In this document: positions 16,471 through 24,693 of the stretch, piece by piece
How positions within the stretch are numbered: the first letter of the stretch is position 1
Layout of the letters: each line of letters starts with the position of its first letter
Assembly: GCF_003634555.1 (NCBI RefSeq)
Contig: NZ_RBKS01000001.1
Location: 248,001 to 312,000 of the forward strand
Reading direction: 5' to 3'
Length of the DNA: 64,000 bases
Source of the DNA: Frondihabitans australicus
Lineage (GTDB): Bacteria > Actinomycetota > Actinomycetes > Actinomycetales > Microbacteriaceae
The notes under the pieces: model-generated
The model's database searches: none
What the model saw: the letters and a program-made list of their open reading frames with translations, nothing else
Told to the model about the DNA's origin: nothing
Position numbers and translations under genes: made by a program

Positions 16471-19416
16471 GTGCCAGGCACCAAGAAGCTGGTCATCGTC
16501 GAGTCGCCCGCCAAGGCGAAGACGATCGGGCAGTACCTCGGCAGCGGCTACGAGGTCATGGCCTCGGTCGGCCACATCCGCGACCTCGTCGAGCCCAAGA
16601 ACCTCCCGGCCGAGCTGAAGAAGGGGTCGCTGGGCAAGTTCTCGGTCGACGTCGAGAACGGCTTCGAGCCGTACTACGTCGTGTCCGACGCCAAGAAGAA
16701 GACGGTCGCCGACCTCAAGCGCGCCCTGAAGGGCGCCGACGAGCTCTACCTCGCCACTGATGAGGACCGCGAGGGCGAGGCCATCGCGTGGCACCTGCTC
16801 GAAGAGCTGAAGCCCAAGGTGCCGGTCAAGCGCATGGTGTTCCACGAGATCACCAAGGACGCCATCCAGAAGGCGCAGGAGAACACGCGAGAGCTCGACA
16901 CCGCTCTCGTCGACGCCCAGGAGACCAGGCGCATCCTCGACCGCCTCTACGGGTACGAGGTCTCGCCCGTTCTCTGGCGCAAGGTGGGCCCGGGGCTCTC
17001 CGCCGGCCGCGTGCAGTCCGCCGCCACCCGCCTCGTCGTCGACCGCGAGCGCGAACGCCTCGCCTTCGTGTCGGCGAGCTACTGGGACCTCTCCGCGATC
17101 TTCTCTCCTGAGACCGAGCGGTCGCCGTTCCCGTCGCGCCTGGTGCGCGTCAACGGGACGCGCATCTCGTCGGGTCGCGACTTCGACGACCGCGGCGTGC
17201 TCACCAGCGACGCCCTCACCCTCGACGGCGAGACCGCGCAGGCGCTCGCCGAGGCGCTCTACCGCCCGGGCGTCGGCGTGCTCGTGCAGTCCGTCGAGTC
17301 CAAGCCCTACACCCGCCGTCCCGCCGCGCCGTTCACCACGTCGACGCTGCAGCAGGAGGCAGCCCGCAAGCTCCGCTTCTCGGCCCGCCAGACGATGAGC
17401 GTCGCGCAGTCGCTCTACGAGAACGGCTACATCACCTATATGCGAACCGACTCGCCGGCGCTCTCGCAGCAGGCGGTCGACGCGGCGCGGTCCCAGGCCA
17501 AGCGCCTCTACGGTGCCGACACGGTGCCCGACAAGCCCCGCGTCTACACCGGCAAGAGCAAGAACGCTCAGGAGGCCCACGAGGCCATCCGCCCCTCCGG
17601 CGACACGTTCAAGACCCCGTCCGAGCTCGAGAGCATCCTGCGCGGCAACGACTGGAAGCTCTACGACCTCATCTGGAAGCGGACCGTCGCCTCGCAGATG
17701 GCCGACGCGAAGGGCTCCACGGCGTCCGTCGTGGTCGCCGCCACGACCCTCGAGCCCGTCACAGGCATCGCCCAGGGCCCGGCGTCGCCGGCCTCGGGCA
17801 CCCTCGCCGAGTTCGTCGCGACCGGTACCGTCATCACCTTCCGCGGCTTCCTCGCCGCCTACGAGGAGGGGCGCGACGAGGACCGCCACGCCGCCGACAA
17901 CGCTCCGGCCGACGCGAAGCTCCCGCAGCTGACCGAGGGGCAGACGCTCTCGGTCGACGACGTCGAGGCCAAGGGTCACGACACCTCGGCTCCGCCGCGC
18001 TACACCGAGGCCAGCCTCGTCAAGACCCTCGAAGAGCTCGGCATCGGTCGCCCGTCGACGTACGCGGCCATCATGTCGACCATCGTCGACCGCGGCTACG
18101 TGACCCCGCGCGGCACGGCCCTCGTTCCGAACTGGATCGCGTTCTCGGTCGTCCGCCTCCTCGAGGACTACTTCGCCGACCTCGTCGAGTACGACTTCAC
18201 CGCCAGCATGGAGGACGACCTCGACCTCATCGCCGGCGGCGAGGCCGACCGCGTCGACTGGCTCAACGGCTTCTACTTCGGCAACGACTCGCATCGCGGG
18301 CTGCGGAAGGTCATCGACAACCTCGGCGAGATCGACGCTCGCGACATCAACTCGATCCCGCTCGGCGAGGGGATCACGCTCCGCATCGGCCGCTACGGGC
18401 CGTACCTCGAGGCGCCCTCCGACGACCCCGAGACACCGCGCCGCGTGAATGTGCCCGAAGACCTCGCACCCGACGAGCTCACTCCCGCCAAGGCACGCGA
18501 GCTCATGGACGCTCCCGTCGTGGGCGACCGCGTGCTCGGCCTCAACCCCGACACGGGCAAAGAGGTCATCGTGAAGGACGGCCGGTTCGGCCCCTACGTC
18601 ACCGAGCGCGTGCCCGAGGCCGAGCCCGAGATCGCCGTCGACTCCGAGACCGGCGAGATCATCGAGACCGCGGCCGAGGCCGACGCCAGCGCCGCAACCG
18701 CCGCCGAGGGCACCACCCTGACGAAGGCTCCCGCTCGCAAGAAGGCCGCTCCGAAGAAGGCCGCCGCGCCGAAGGAGCGTACGGCGTCGCTCTTCAAGTC
18801 GATGGCGGTCGACACGGTCGACCTCGACACGGCGCTCAAGCTGCTCGACCTGCCCCGCACGGTGGGCGCCGACCCCGAGTCGGGCGATGAGATCCTGGCG
18901 CAGAACGGCCGCTACGGCCCTTACCTCAAGAAGGGCACCGACACCCGGTCGCTCACCAGCGAGGACCAGATCTTCGACATCGACCTGGCCGGCGCTCTCG
19001 AGCTCTACGCGCAGCCCAAGTATGGCGCCCGGCGCGCCTCGAGCGCCCTCAAGGAGTTCGAGCAGCCCGACCCGGTCAGCGGCAAGGCGATCAAGATCAA
19101 GGACGGCCGCTTCGGCGCGTACGTCACCGACGGCGAGACCAACGCGACGATCCCGCGCGGCGAGACCGTCGAGGACGTCGACTACGACCGAGCCGTCCAG
19201 CTGATCGCCGACAAGCGCGCCAGGGGCCCGGTCAAGAAGGGCGCCGCCAAGAAGGCTCCCGCCCAAAAATCGACGGCGAAGAAGCCCGCCGCGAAGAAGA
19301 CCACGACGACCGCGGCCGCGAAGAAGACCACCACGGCCGCGAAGAAGCCGGCCACCCGGCGTGCTCCCGCGAAGAAGACCGGTCTGCCGACGACGCAGGC
19401 GCCCGAGTCCGACTAG
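16471..19416 (+). CDS. topA: DNA topoisomerase I
   Basis: The type IA topoisomerase relaxes negative supercoils. The 981 residues carry a TOPRIM domain (KKLVIVESPAKAKTI; acidic ATDEDREGEA), the topoisomerase core with catalytic Tyr323 in YITYMRT, and C-terminal Toprim_C_Rpt modules (DGRFGPYVT, NGRYGPYL, DGRFGAYVT) instead of zinc fingers. A Lys/Ala-rich tail (about residues 925-970) follows, as in mycobacterial enzymes, where such a tail speeds strand passage. The GTG at 16471 has AAGGAG nine bases upstream. The 229-base leader after the tad genes contains no other gene I can support. tmk begins within the stop codon. Confidence 0.97.
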   Translation: MPGTKKLVIVESPAKAKTIGQYLGSGYEVMASVGHIRDLVEPKNLPAELKKGSLGKFSVDVENGFEPYYVVSDAKKKTVADLKRALKGADELYLATDEDREGEAIAWHLLEELKPKVPVKRMVFHEITKDAIQKAQENTRELDTALVDAQETRRILDRLYGYEVSPVLWRKVGPGLSAGRVQSAATRLVVDRERERLAFVSASYWDLSAIFSPETERSPFPSRLVRVNGTRISSGRDFDDRGVLTSDALTLDGETAQALAEALYRPGVGVLVQSVESKPYTRRPAAPFTTSTLQQEAARKLRFSARQTMSVAQSLYENGYITYMRTDSPALSQQAVDAARSQAKRLYGADTVPDKPRVYTGKSKNAQEAHEAIRPSGDTFKTPSELESILRGNDWKLYDLIWKRTVASQMADAKGSTASVVVAATTLEPVTGIAQGPASPASGTLAEFVATGTVITFRGFLAAYEEGRDEDRHAADNAPADAKLPQLTEGQTLSVDDVEAKGHDTSAPPRYTEASLVKTLEELGIGRPSTYAAIMSTIVDRGYVTPRGTALVPNWIAFSVVRLLEDYFADLVEYDFTASMEDDLDLIAGGEADRVDWLNGFYFGNDSHRGLRKVIDNLGEIDARDINSIPLGEGITLRIGRYGPYLEAPSDDPETPRRVNVPEDLAPDELTPAKARELMDAPVVGDRVLGLNPDTGKEVIVKDGRFGPYVTERVPEAEPEIAVDSETGEIIETAAEADASAATAAEGTTLTKAPARKKAAPKKAAAPKERTASLFKSMAVDTVDLDTALKLLDLPRTVGADPESGDEILAQNGRYGPYLKKGTDTRSLTSEDQIFDIDLAGALELYAQPKYGARRASSALKEFEQPDPVSGKAIKIKDGRFGAYVTDGETNATIPRGETVEDVDYDRAVQLIADKRARGPVKKGAAKKAPAQKSTAKKPAAKKTTTTAAAKKTTTAAKKPATRRAPAKKTGLPTTQAPESD

Positions 19417-20036
19417 TGGCGAGTCTGTTCGTCACGCTCGAGGGCGGGGACGGCGTCGGGAAGTCGACGCAGGCCGCGCTCCTGGAGTCGTGGCTGATCG
19501 ACCAGGGGCAGACGGTGGTGCGCACCCGCGAGCCCGGCGGCACGGACCTCGGCGGAGAGATCCGCCAGATGGTCCTCCACCGGCGCGGCCACATCGCCGA
19601 GCGCGCCGAAGCCCTTCTCTACGCGGCCGACCGGGCTCACCACGTCGCCACCGTGGTGCGGCCCGCACTCGAGCGCGGCGAGGTCGTCCTCCAAGACCGC
19701 TACCTCGACTCGTCGGTGGCGTACCAGGGCGCCGGCCGCGTGCTCGACCCCGCCGAGGTCCGCGACCTGTCGCTCTGGGCGACCGAGCGGCTCCTGCCCG
19801 ACCTCACCGTGCTGCTCGACCTCGACGAGGCGGCCAGCCGCCGCCGACTCGACGCCGCCCGCACCGAGTACGACCGACTCGAGGCCGAGTCCGACAGCTT
19901 CCACGCCCGCGTGCGTGCCGCCTTCCTGGGGCTCGCCGCCGACGAGCCCGAGCGCTTTCTGGTGCTCGACGCGACCCGCTCGATCGACGACCTCCAGGCC
20001 GAGATCCGGGCCAGGGTCGCGACTATGCTGGGCTGA
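19416..20036 (+). CDS. tmk: Thymidylate kinase
   Basis: The enzyme converts dTMP to dTDP. The 206 residues include the P-loop EGGDGVGKST, the TREPGGT motif, the DRYLDSSVAYQG region and a LID segment (SRRRLDAAR). The GTG start shares its first base with the topA stop, so the two are coupled. With holB downstream it forms a replication and nucleotide operon. Together with tdk at 2162 the window holds two routes that meet at dTMP. Confidence 0.96.
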   Translation: MASLFVTLEGGDGVGKSTQAALLESWLIDQGQTVVRTREPGGTDLGGEIRQMVLHRRGHIAERAEALLYAADRAHHVATVVRPALERGEVVLQDRYLDSSVAYQGAGRVLDPAEVRDLSLWATERLLPDLTVLLDLDEAASRRRLDAARTEYDRLEAESDSFHARVRAAFLGLAADEPERFLVLDATRSIDDLQAEIRARVATMLG

Positions 20037-20038
20037 CC

Positions 20039-21244
20039 ATGGGCGTCTGGGACCACCTGACCGGTCAGGCCGAAGCGATCCGCGGCTTCGCGGCCGCGGC
20101 CGGCGTCGCGGCGCCCGGCGACCTCCCTCTCGACCTCGCCGACGAGGGTGCAGGAGGAGCCGAGAGCCGCTCGATGACCCACTCCTGGCTCATCACCGGC
20201 CCGCCCGGCTCCGGGCGATCCAACCTCGCCTACGCGTTCGCCGCAGCCCTCCTGTCACGCGGCCCCGACGACGAGGAGCAGACGCTGCGGCAGGTGCACG
20301 CGCGCACCCACCCCGACCTCGCCGTGCTGTCCACCGAGCGCGTCATCATCACGATCGACGAGGTGCGCCAGCTCGTCACCGCCTCGCAGTTCTCTCCCTC
20401 GGTCGGCCGGTACCGCGTCGTCGTCATCGAGGACGCCGACCGCATGACGGAGCGCACCTCCAACCTCCTGCTCAAGGCGCTGGAGGAGCCCCCGCCCCGC
20501 ACCGTGTGGATCCTGTGCGCGCCGAGCGAGGCCGACCTCATCCCGACGATCCGGTCGCGGGTGCGCAGCGTCCGGCTGAGGGTGCCCGCCGTCGACGACG
20601 TCGCCGCCCTCCTCCGCGACCGGGACGGCGTCGACCCCGAGCTCGCGCTCGTCGCCGCGCGCGAGGCGCAGAGCCACATCGGCATGGCGCATCGACTGGC
20701 CACCGACCCCGACGCCCGCGCCCGGAGGCGCCAGACGCTCGACACCGCACTCGGCATCCGCAGCGTCGCCGACGCCGTGATGGCCGCGTCGACCCTCCTC
20801 GCCGTCGCCGGCGACGACGCCAAGGCGATCACCGAGATGCGCGACGCCGAAGAGCGCGAGAACGCCCTGCGATCGCTCGGCGTCGCCCCGGGCGGCACGA
20901 TCCCGCCCGCCCTCCGGTCGCAGCTGCGCGCGCTCGAGGAGGACCAGAAGCGGCGCGCGACGAGATCGCTGCGCGACGGCATCGATCGGATCCTGGTCGA
21001 CCTGCTCTCGCTCTACCGCGACATCCTCCTGCTGCAGCTCGGCGTCGGCGACGACCCCGTCAACCAGGCGATCCGCCCCTCGCTCGACGCCGCCGCGCAG
21101 GCCTCGACGCCCGCCGCGACCCTCGCCGTCCTCGACGCGATCACGACGGCCCGCACCCGCATCGAGGGCAACGTCGCGCCCGCCCTCGCCCTCGAGGCCA
21201 TGCTCGTCGCCGTGGCGCGGCACAGCCGGACCAGCCGCGGGTAG
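20039..21244 (+). CDS. holB: DNA polymerase III delta' subunit
   Basis: This clamp-loader subunit has 401 residues. A P-loop-like segment (ITGPPGSGRSNLAYAFAAAL), an SRC-like region (IRSRVRSVRLR) and the LLKALEEPPPRTVWIL sensor region identify the gamma/delta' family. The four-Cys zinc module of typical gamma/tau proteins is not evident. A 30-residue loop precedes the P-loop. The ATG is two bases after the tmk stop. A TATGCT hexamer at 20024-20029 could be an internal promoter. The tmk-holB pair is a widely conserved order. Confidence 0.93.
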   Translation: MGVWDHLTGQAEAIRGFAAAAGVAAPGDLPLDLADEGAGGAESRSMTHSWLITGPPGSGRSNLAYAFAAALLSRGPDDEEQTLRQVHARTHPDLAVLSTERVIITIDEVRQLVTASQFSPSVGRYRVVVIEDADRMTERTSNLLLKALEEPPPRTVWILCAPSEADLIPTIRSRVRSVRLRVPAVDDVAALLRDRDGVDPELALVAAREAQSHIGMAHRLATDPDARARRRQTLDTALGIRSVADAVMAASTLLAVAGDDAKAITEMRDAEERENALRSLGVAPGGTIPPALRSQLRALEEDQKRRATRSLRDGIDRILVDLLSLYRDILLLQLGVGDDPVNQAIRPSLDAAAQASTPAATLAVLDAITTARTRIEGNVAPALALEAMLVAVARHSRTSRG

Positions 21245-21280
21245 CCGCGTCACACTCAGCGCCCCCGCGCGATGATCTGC

Positions 21281-21286
21281 CAGGAT
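21281..21286 (+). promoter_or_regulatory. Leaderless -10 box of the TetR-family gene
   Basis: CAGGAT lies 12 bases upstream of the GTG at 21293, the distance at which transcription would begin on the start codon. The same spacing recurs at rbsK, dacB, pncA, xth and manC. Confidence 0.4.
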
Positions 21287-21292
21287 GACCCC

Positions 21293-21949
21293 GTGACCGA
21301 CGTCAACCCCACGCCAGGCCTCCGAGAGCGCAAGCGTCTCGCCACCCGACGAGCCATCCAGGTCGCAGTGCTGCGGCTCGTCGCCGAACGGGGCTACGAC
21401 GCCGTCACCGTCGAGATGATCAGCCGTTCCGCCGACGTCTCGCCGCGAACGTTCTTCAACTACTTCCCTTCGAAGGAAGACGCCGTCGTCGGCGACCCGC
21501 CCCGCATGCCCTCCGGCGAGCCGGAGGAGGCGTTCGTCCGCGGCGAGCCCACCGGCGAGCTCCTCGGCGACATCGTCGTCCTGCTCGACGAGGCGATGGC
21601 CGAGAACATCACCGACCGCGAACTGGTCCTCGAGCGCAGGAAGGTGCTGCGCCAGCACCCCGACCTGTTCGCCCGCCGCAGCGCGTCCCTCCACGAGTTC
21701 GAGAGCGAGCTGACCGCGGTGGTGAGCCGGCGGCTCCTGCGCGACGAACCCGACCTCGAGAGCGACCCCGCCCAGCTCGCCAGCCGGGCGCAGCTGCTCG
21801 GCCTCGTGATCATGGCGGCGCTCCGCCACGCCTGGGCGCAGTGGCTCGAAGGGGCCGCAGGAGCAGCCGACACCCACCCGGCCGACACCGCCGACGCTCT
21901 CGGCCACCACCTCGACGACAGCTTCGCCGCCCTGCGCGACCTCCTCTGA
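21293..21949 (+). CDS. TetR-family transcriptional regulator
   Basis: The 218-residue protein has an N-terminal TetR helix-turn-helix (about residues 10-57: LATRRAIQVAVLRLVAERGY, then SPRTFFNYFPSKEDAVVGD) and an all-helical ligand domain of the TetR_C_17-like type found in actinobacteria. No transporter or enzyme gene flanks it, so the target is unknown. GTG 21293 is preferred over ATG 21272 because of the 12-base-spaced -10 box or, alternatively, an AGGA site, and because the extra seven residues are not family-like. A terminator follows at 22022. Confidence 0.88.
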   Translation: MTDVNPTPGLRERKRLATRRAIQVAVLRLVAERGYDAVTVEMISRSADVSPRTFFNYFPSKEDAVVGDPPRMPSGEPEEAFVRGEPTGELLGDIVVLLDEAMAENITDRELVLERRKVLRQHPDLFARRSASLHEFESELTAVVSRRLLRDEPDLESDPAQLASRAQLLGLVIMAALRHAWAQWLEGAAGAADTHPADTADALGHHLDDSFAALRDLL

Positions 21950-22021
21950 CGTCTCCGCGATGCCCGATCGGGCGTCGTCCGGCGTCGCGTTCCGCGTGAG
22001 CGGACGTCTCGACGCGCCCGG

Positions 22022-22069
22022 AAATCCCTGTAACCCGAACTGAAAAGTCGGGGTTCATCAGGGATTTTT
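22022..22069 (+). terminator. Rho-independent terminator after the TetR-family gene
   Basis: A nine-pair outer stem (22022-22030 with 22059-22067) encloses a second AACCC/GGGTT stem with a short A-rich loop, and the structure ends in TTTTT. It separates the regulator from the pst operon. Confidence 0.8.
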
Positions 22070-22160
22070 GCACGCTCGGCAATTGCACCCCGATGGTCGT
22101 ACCCCGCACGCGGAGGTCTACCCCCCGAACGGGGGTCACGGTGCTGCATCGAAAAATAAG

Positions 22161-22193
22161 AATCCGCTTGGAATCACCGGATGTTCACCGACC
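22161..22193 (+). promoter_or_regulatory. Candidate PHO box upstream of the pst operon
   Basis: There are three consecutive 11-base units, AATCCGCTTGG, AATCACCGGAT and GTTCACCGACC. The last two share TCACCG at exact 11-base spacing. Eleven-base direct repeats built on GTTCACC are the binding unit of PhoP/PhoB-type regulators in Streptomyces. The element ends about 125 bases before pstC. Binding is inferred and not shown. The rest of the 369-base gap holds the terminator and no gene I can support. Confidence 0.55.
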
Positions 22194-22318
22194 GGCCACG
22201 GATTCGTCCGTGGCGAGGGGGCCTCCGTTCGGCCGCCGACTGCCACTGTGATGCCGCTGGAAAACGAGGTCGACTCCGATCCCGCGCCCCTCCCTCACAG
22301 CCCTCGCCACATCGAAGG

Positions 22319-23302
22319 ATGACGTTGTCCACAGATTCGCCCCGCCTGCTCACGGTCGTGCGGGACCCGTCGGACGTCAGGTTCCGAGGCCTCGCCCGCA
22401 CGGGCGGGATCCTGGTCCTCACGATCATGTCGCTGGTCGGTCTCTTCCTGGCCTTCCGCGCCTCGCAGGCGCTCCGCGTGGCGGGCCTCGGGTTCCTCAC
22501 GACCCAGGCCTGGGACCCCGACGCCCACCACTTCGGCATCGCCGCCGTGCTGATCGGAACGCTCCTCATCGCCGCCGTCGCCATCGTCTTCGCCGTGCCG
22601 CTCGCGCTGGGCACGGCGCTCTACATCACCGAGTACGCGCCCGGCCGTGTGCGCTCGCTGTTCATCGGCCTCGTCGACCTGATGGCGGCGATCCCGAGCG
22701 TGGTCTACGGGCTGTGGGGCTTCTTCTTCCTGCAGAACCAGATCACGCCGGTGTCGCGCTGGATCTCGCAGTGGTTCGGCTGGATCCCGCTCTTCCGCGT
22801 GGACGGCGTCCACCTCGACGACCCGCTCGCGTCGTCCACCGTCTACACGTCGTCGACGTTCATCGCGGGGATCGTCGTCGGCCTCATGATCACGCCGATC
22901 GTGACGTCGATCATGCGCGAGGTGTTCTCGCAGGCGCCTCTGGGCGAGCGCGAGGGCGCCCTCGCACTCGGCTCGACTCGCTGGGGCATGATCCGTGCGG
23001 TGGTTCTGCCCTTCGGGCGAGGCGGCATGATCGGCGGGACGATGCTCGGTCTCGGGCGGGCGCTCGGCGAGACCATCGCCGTCTACATGATCATCTCGCC
23101 GGTGTTCGTGATCCAGCCGCATGTCCTCCAGTCGGGCGCGAGCTCGGTGTCGTCGCTCATCGCGCTGCGCTACGGCGATGCGACGCCGTTCGGCACGTCG
23201 GCCCTGATGGCCGCCGGGCTGACCCTCTTCCTGATGACCTTGTGCATCAATTTCGCCGCGTCGGCCGTCGTCGCACGATCGCGGTCGGGGGCGAGCAGCT
23301 AG
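22319..23302 (+). CDS. pstC: Phosphate ABC transporter permease PstC
   Basis: This is an inner-membrane permease of the high-affinity phosphate importer, 327 residues long. It has six predicted helices and the BPD-transp EAA loop (EREGALALGSTRWGMIRAVVLP). The PstC-typical segment DLMAAIPSVVYGLWGFFFL is present. The ATG at 22319 has AAGGA directly upstream; the longer open frame to 22181 is low-complexity and covers the PHO-box region. pstA starts two bases after the stop. Confidence 0.95.
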   Translation: MTLSTDSPRLLTVVRDPSDVRFRGLARTGGILVLTIMSLVGLFLAFRASQALRVAGLGFLTTQAWDPDAHHFGIAAVLIGTLLIAAVAIVFAVPLALGTALYITEYAPGRVRSLFIGLVDLMAAIPSVVYGLWGFFFLQNQITPVSRWISQWFGWIPLFRVDGVHLDDPLASSTVYTSSTFIAGIVVGLMITPIVTSIMREVFSQAPLGEREGALALGSTRWGMIRAVVLPFGRGGMIGGTMLGLGRALGETIAVYMIISPVFVIQPHVLQSGASSVSSLIALRYGDATPFGTSALMAAGLTLFLMTLCINFAASAVVARSRSGASS

Positions 23303-23304
23303 TC

Positions 23305-24693
23305 ATGACCGAGATCATCCAGGCGCCGAAGGGCGCCCCGTCAGCCCTGCCCGCAGGTCGCCGCGAGCGGCTCGTCCAGGCCGCGCCCACGAGCCCGTCG
23401 GACCCGTCCGAGGGCGGCTCGGGCACCGTCCTGCCCCTGCTCGAGCGCGAGTCGGAGCCGCGTCGGGGCCCCGAAGTGCGTCGGGTGAACGGCATGCGGA
23501 TCAGCGACCTGCTGGCCATCGTCGGGGCGGGTCTCGCGTCGCTTGCGGTCACCGCGACGATCTTCGCCCAACTCGCTCCCGTGTCGGGCCCGATCGCCTT
23601 CGCCGCTGTTTTCTACGTGATGTTCCTCGTCTTCTACGCCCTGCTCGTGGCGGTGGAGGAGAGCGCGGCCGTGGTGCGAGACCGGGTCGTGTCGGCGGCT
23701 ATCCACACGCTCGCGTTCGTCGTCGTGGCCACACTGGTCTTCGTCGTGGCGTTCAGCGTCGTCCGTGCGTCGAAGGCGCTGCCGCACTGGAACCTCTACA
23801 CGCAGGACATGTCGCTGACGGGGCCGCTCGACCCGCTGTCGTCGGGCGGAGTGCTCCACGCCATCGCGGGCTCGCTGATCCAGATCAGCATCGCCCTCGT
23901 CATCACTGTGCCACTCGGGCTCACGACGGCTCTGTTCCTCACCGAGGTGCCCGGCCCGTTCGCCCGCTTCGTCCGAACCATCGTCGAGGCGATGACCGCC
24001 CTTCCGTCGATCGTCGCGGGTCTGTTCATCTATGCCAGCGTGATCCTCGTCCTCGGCGTCGACAAGTCGGGTTTCGCCGCCTCGCTCGCCATCAGCGTGA
24101 TGATGCTGCCGATCATGATCCGGTCGGCCGACGTCGTCCTCCGGCTCGTACCGGCGACGCTCAAGGAGGCCTCGATCGGCCTCGGCGCCGGGCAGTGGCA
24201 GACCGTGTGGCGCGTCGTGCTCCCGACGTCCCGCTCCGGTCTCGTGACCGCGATCATCCTCGCCACGGCGCGGGGGATCGGCGAGACCAGCCCGGTCCTC
24301 TTGACCTCGGGCTTCACCGCCGGCCTCAACCTCGACCCGCTGCACGGGCCGATGATCTCCCTGCCGCTCGCGATCTTCGAGTTCGTGAAGTCGCCCGAGC
24401 CGAACATGATCGCTCGCGGATTCGGCGCCGCGGCAGTCCTCATGTTCCTGGTGCTCGCCCTCTTCGTCATCGCCCGCGTCATCGGCGCGCAGACGGTCGC
24501 CAGCCGTGAGCGGCGGGCCGAGCGGATTCGCAGGATCGGGAGCCTCCTCGGGGCCGGCGCCGCTCGCCTGGCGACGCTCACCGCTCCCGCGCGCTCCCGC
24601 GCGTCCGACCTCTCCGAGCGGTTCATCCCGACCCACCCCGCTCCGCAGGAGTTCCCCGTGTTCCCCGTTCCCCCCGAGAAGGACCCCTCGTGA
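23305..24693 (+). CDS. pstA: Phosphate ABC transporter permease PstA, extended N-terminus
   Basis: The partner permease of PstC has 462 residues, longer than typical PstA (about 280-370). The first 60 residues are soluble and disordered, followed by two or three extra helices (about 65-150). The canonical permease domain then carries the EAA motif (LKEASIGLGAGQWQTVWRVV) and the GIGETSPVLLTSGFT segment. About 55 polar residues trail the last helix. The gene ends in a GTGA overlap with pstS. Confidence 0.93.
   Translation: MTEIIQAPKGAPSALPAGRRERLVQAAPTSPSDPSEGGSGTVLPLLERESEPRRGPEVRRVNGMRISDLLAIVGAGLASLAVTATIFAQLAPVSGPIAFAAVFYVMFLVFYALLVAVEESAAVVRDRVVSAAIHTLAFVVVATLVFVVAFSVVRASKALPHWNLYTQDMSLTGPLDPLSSGGVLHAIAGSLIQISIALVITVPLGLTTALFLTEVPGPFARFVRTIVEAMTALPSIVAGLFIYASVILVLGVDKSGFAASLAISVMMLPIMIRSADVVLRLVPATLKEASIGLGAGQWQTVWRVVLPTSRSGLVTAIILATARGIGETSPVLLTSGFTAGLNLDPLHGPMISLPLAIFEFVKSPEPNMIARGFGAAAVLMFLVLALFVIARVIGAQTVASRERRAERIRRIGSLLGAGAARLATLTAPARSRASDLSERFIPTHPAPQEFPVFPVPPEKDPS

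Noticed and set aside
16459-19266. 935-residue open frame on the minus strand
   Set aside because: It is antisense to topA. The plus-strand frame has all topoisomerase motifs; the antisense frame is a by-product of G/C-rich third positions.
22068-22322. 84-residue frame upstream of pstC
   Set aside because: It covers the terminator tail and PHO-box region, has no family pattern, and lacks a ribosome-binding site.
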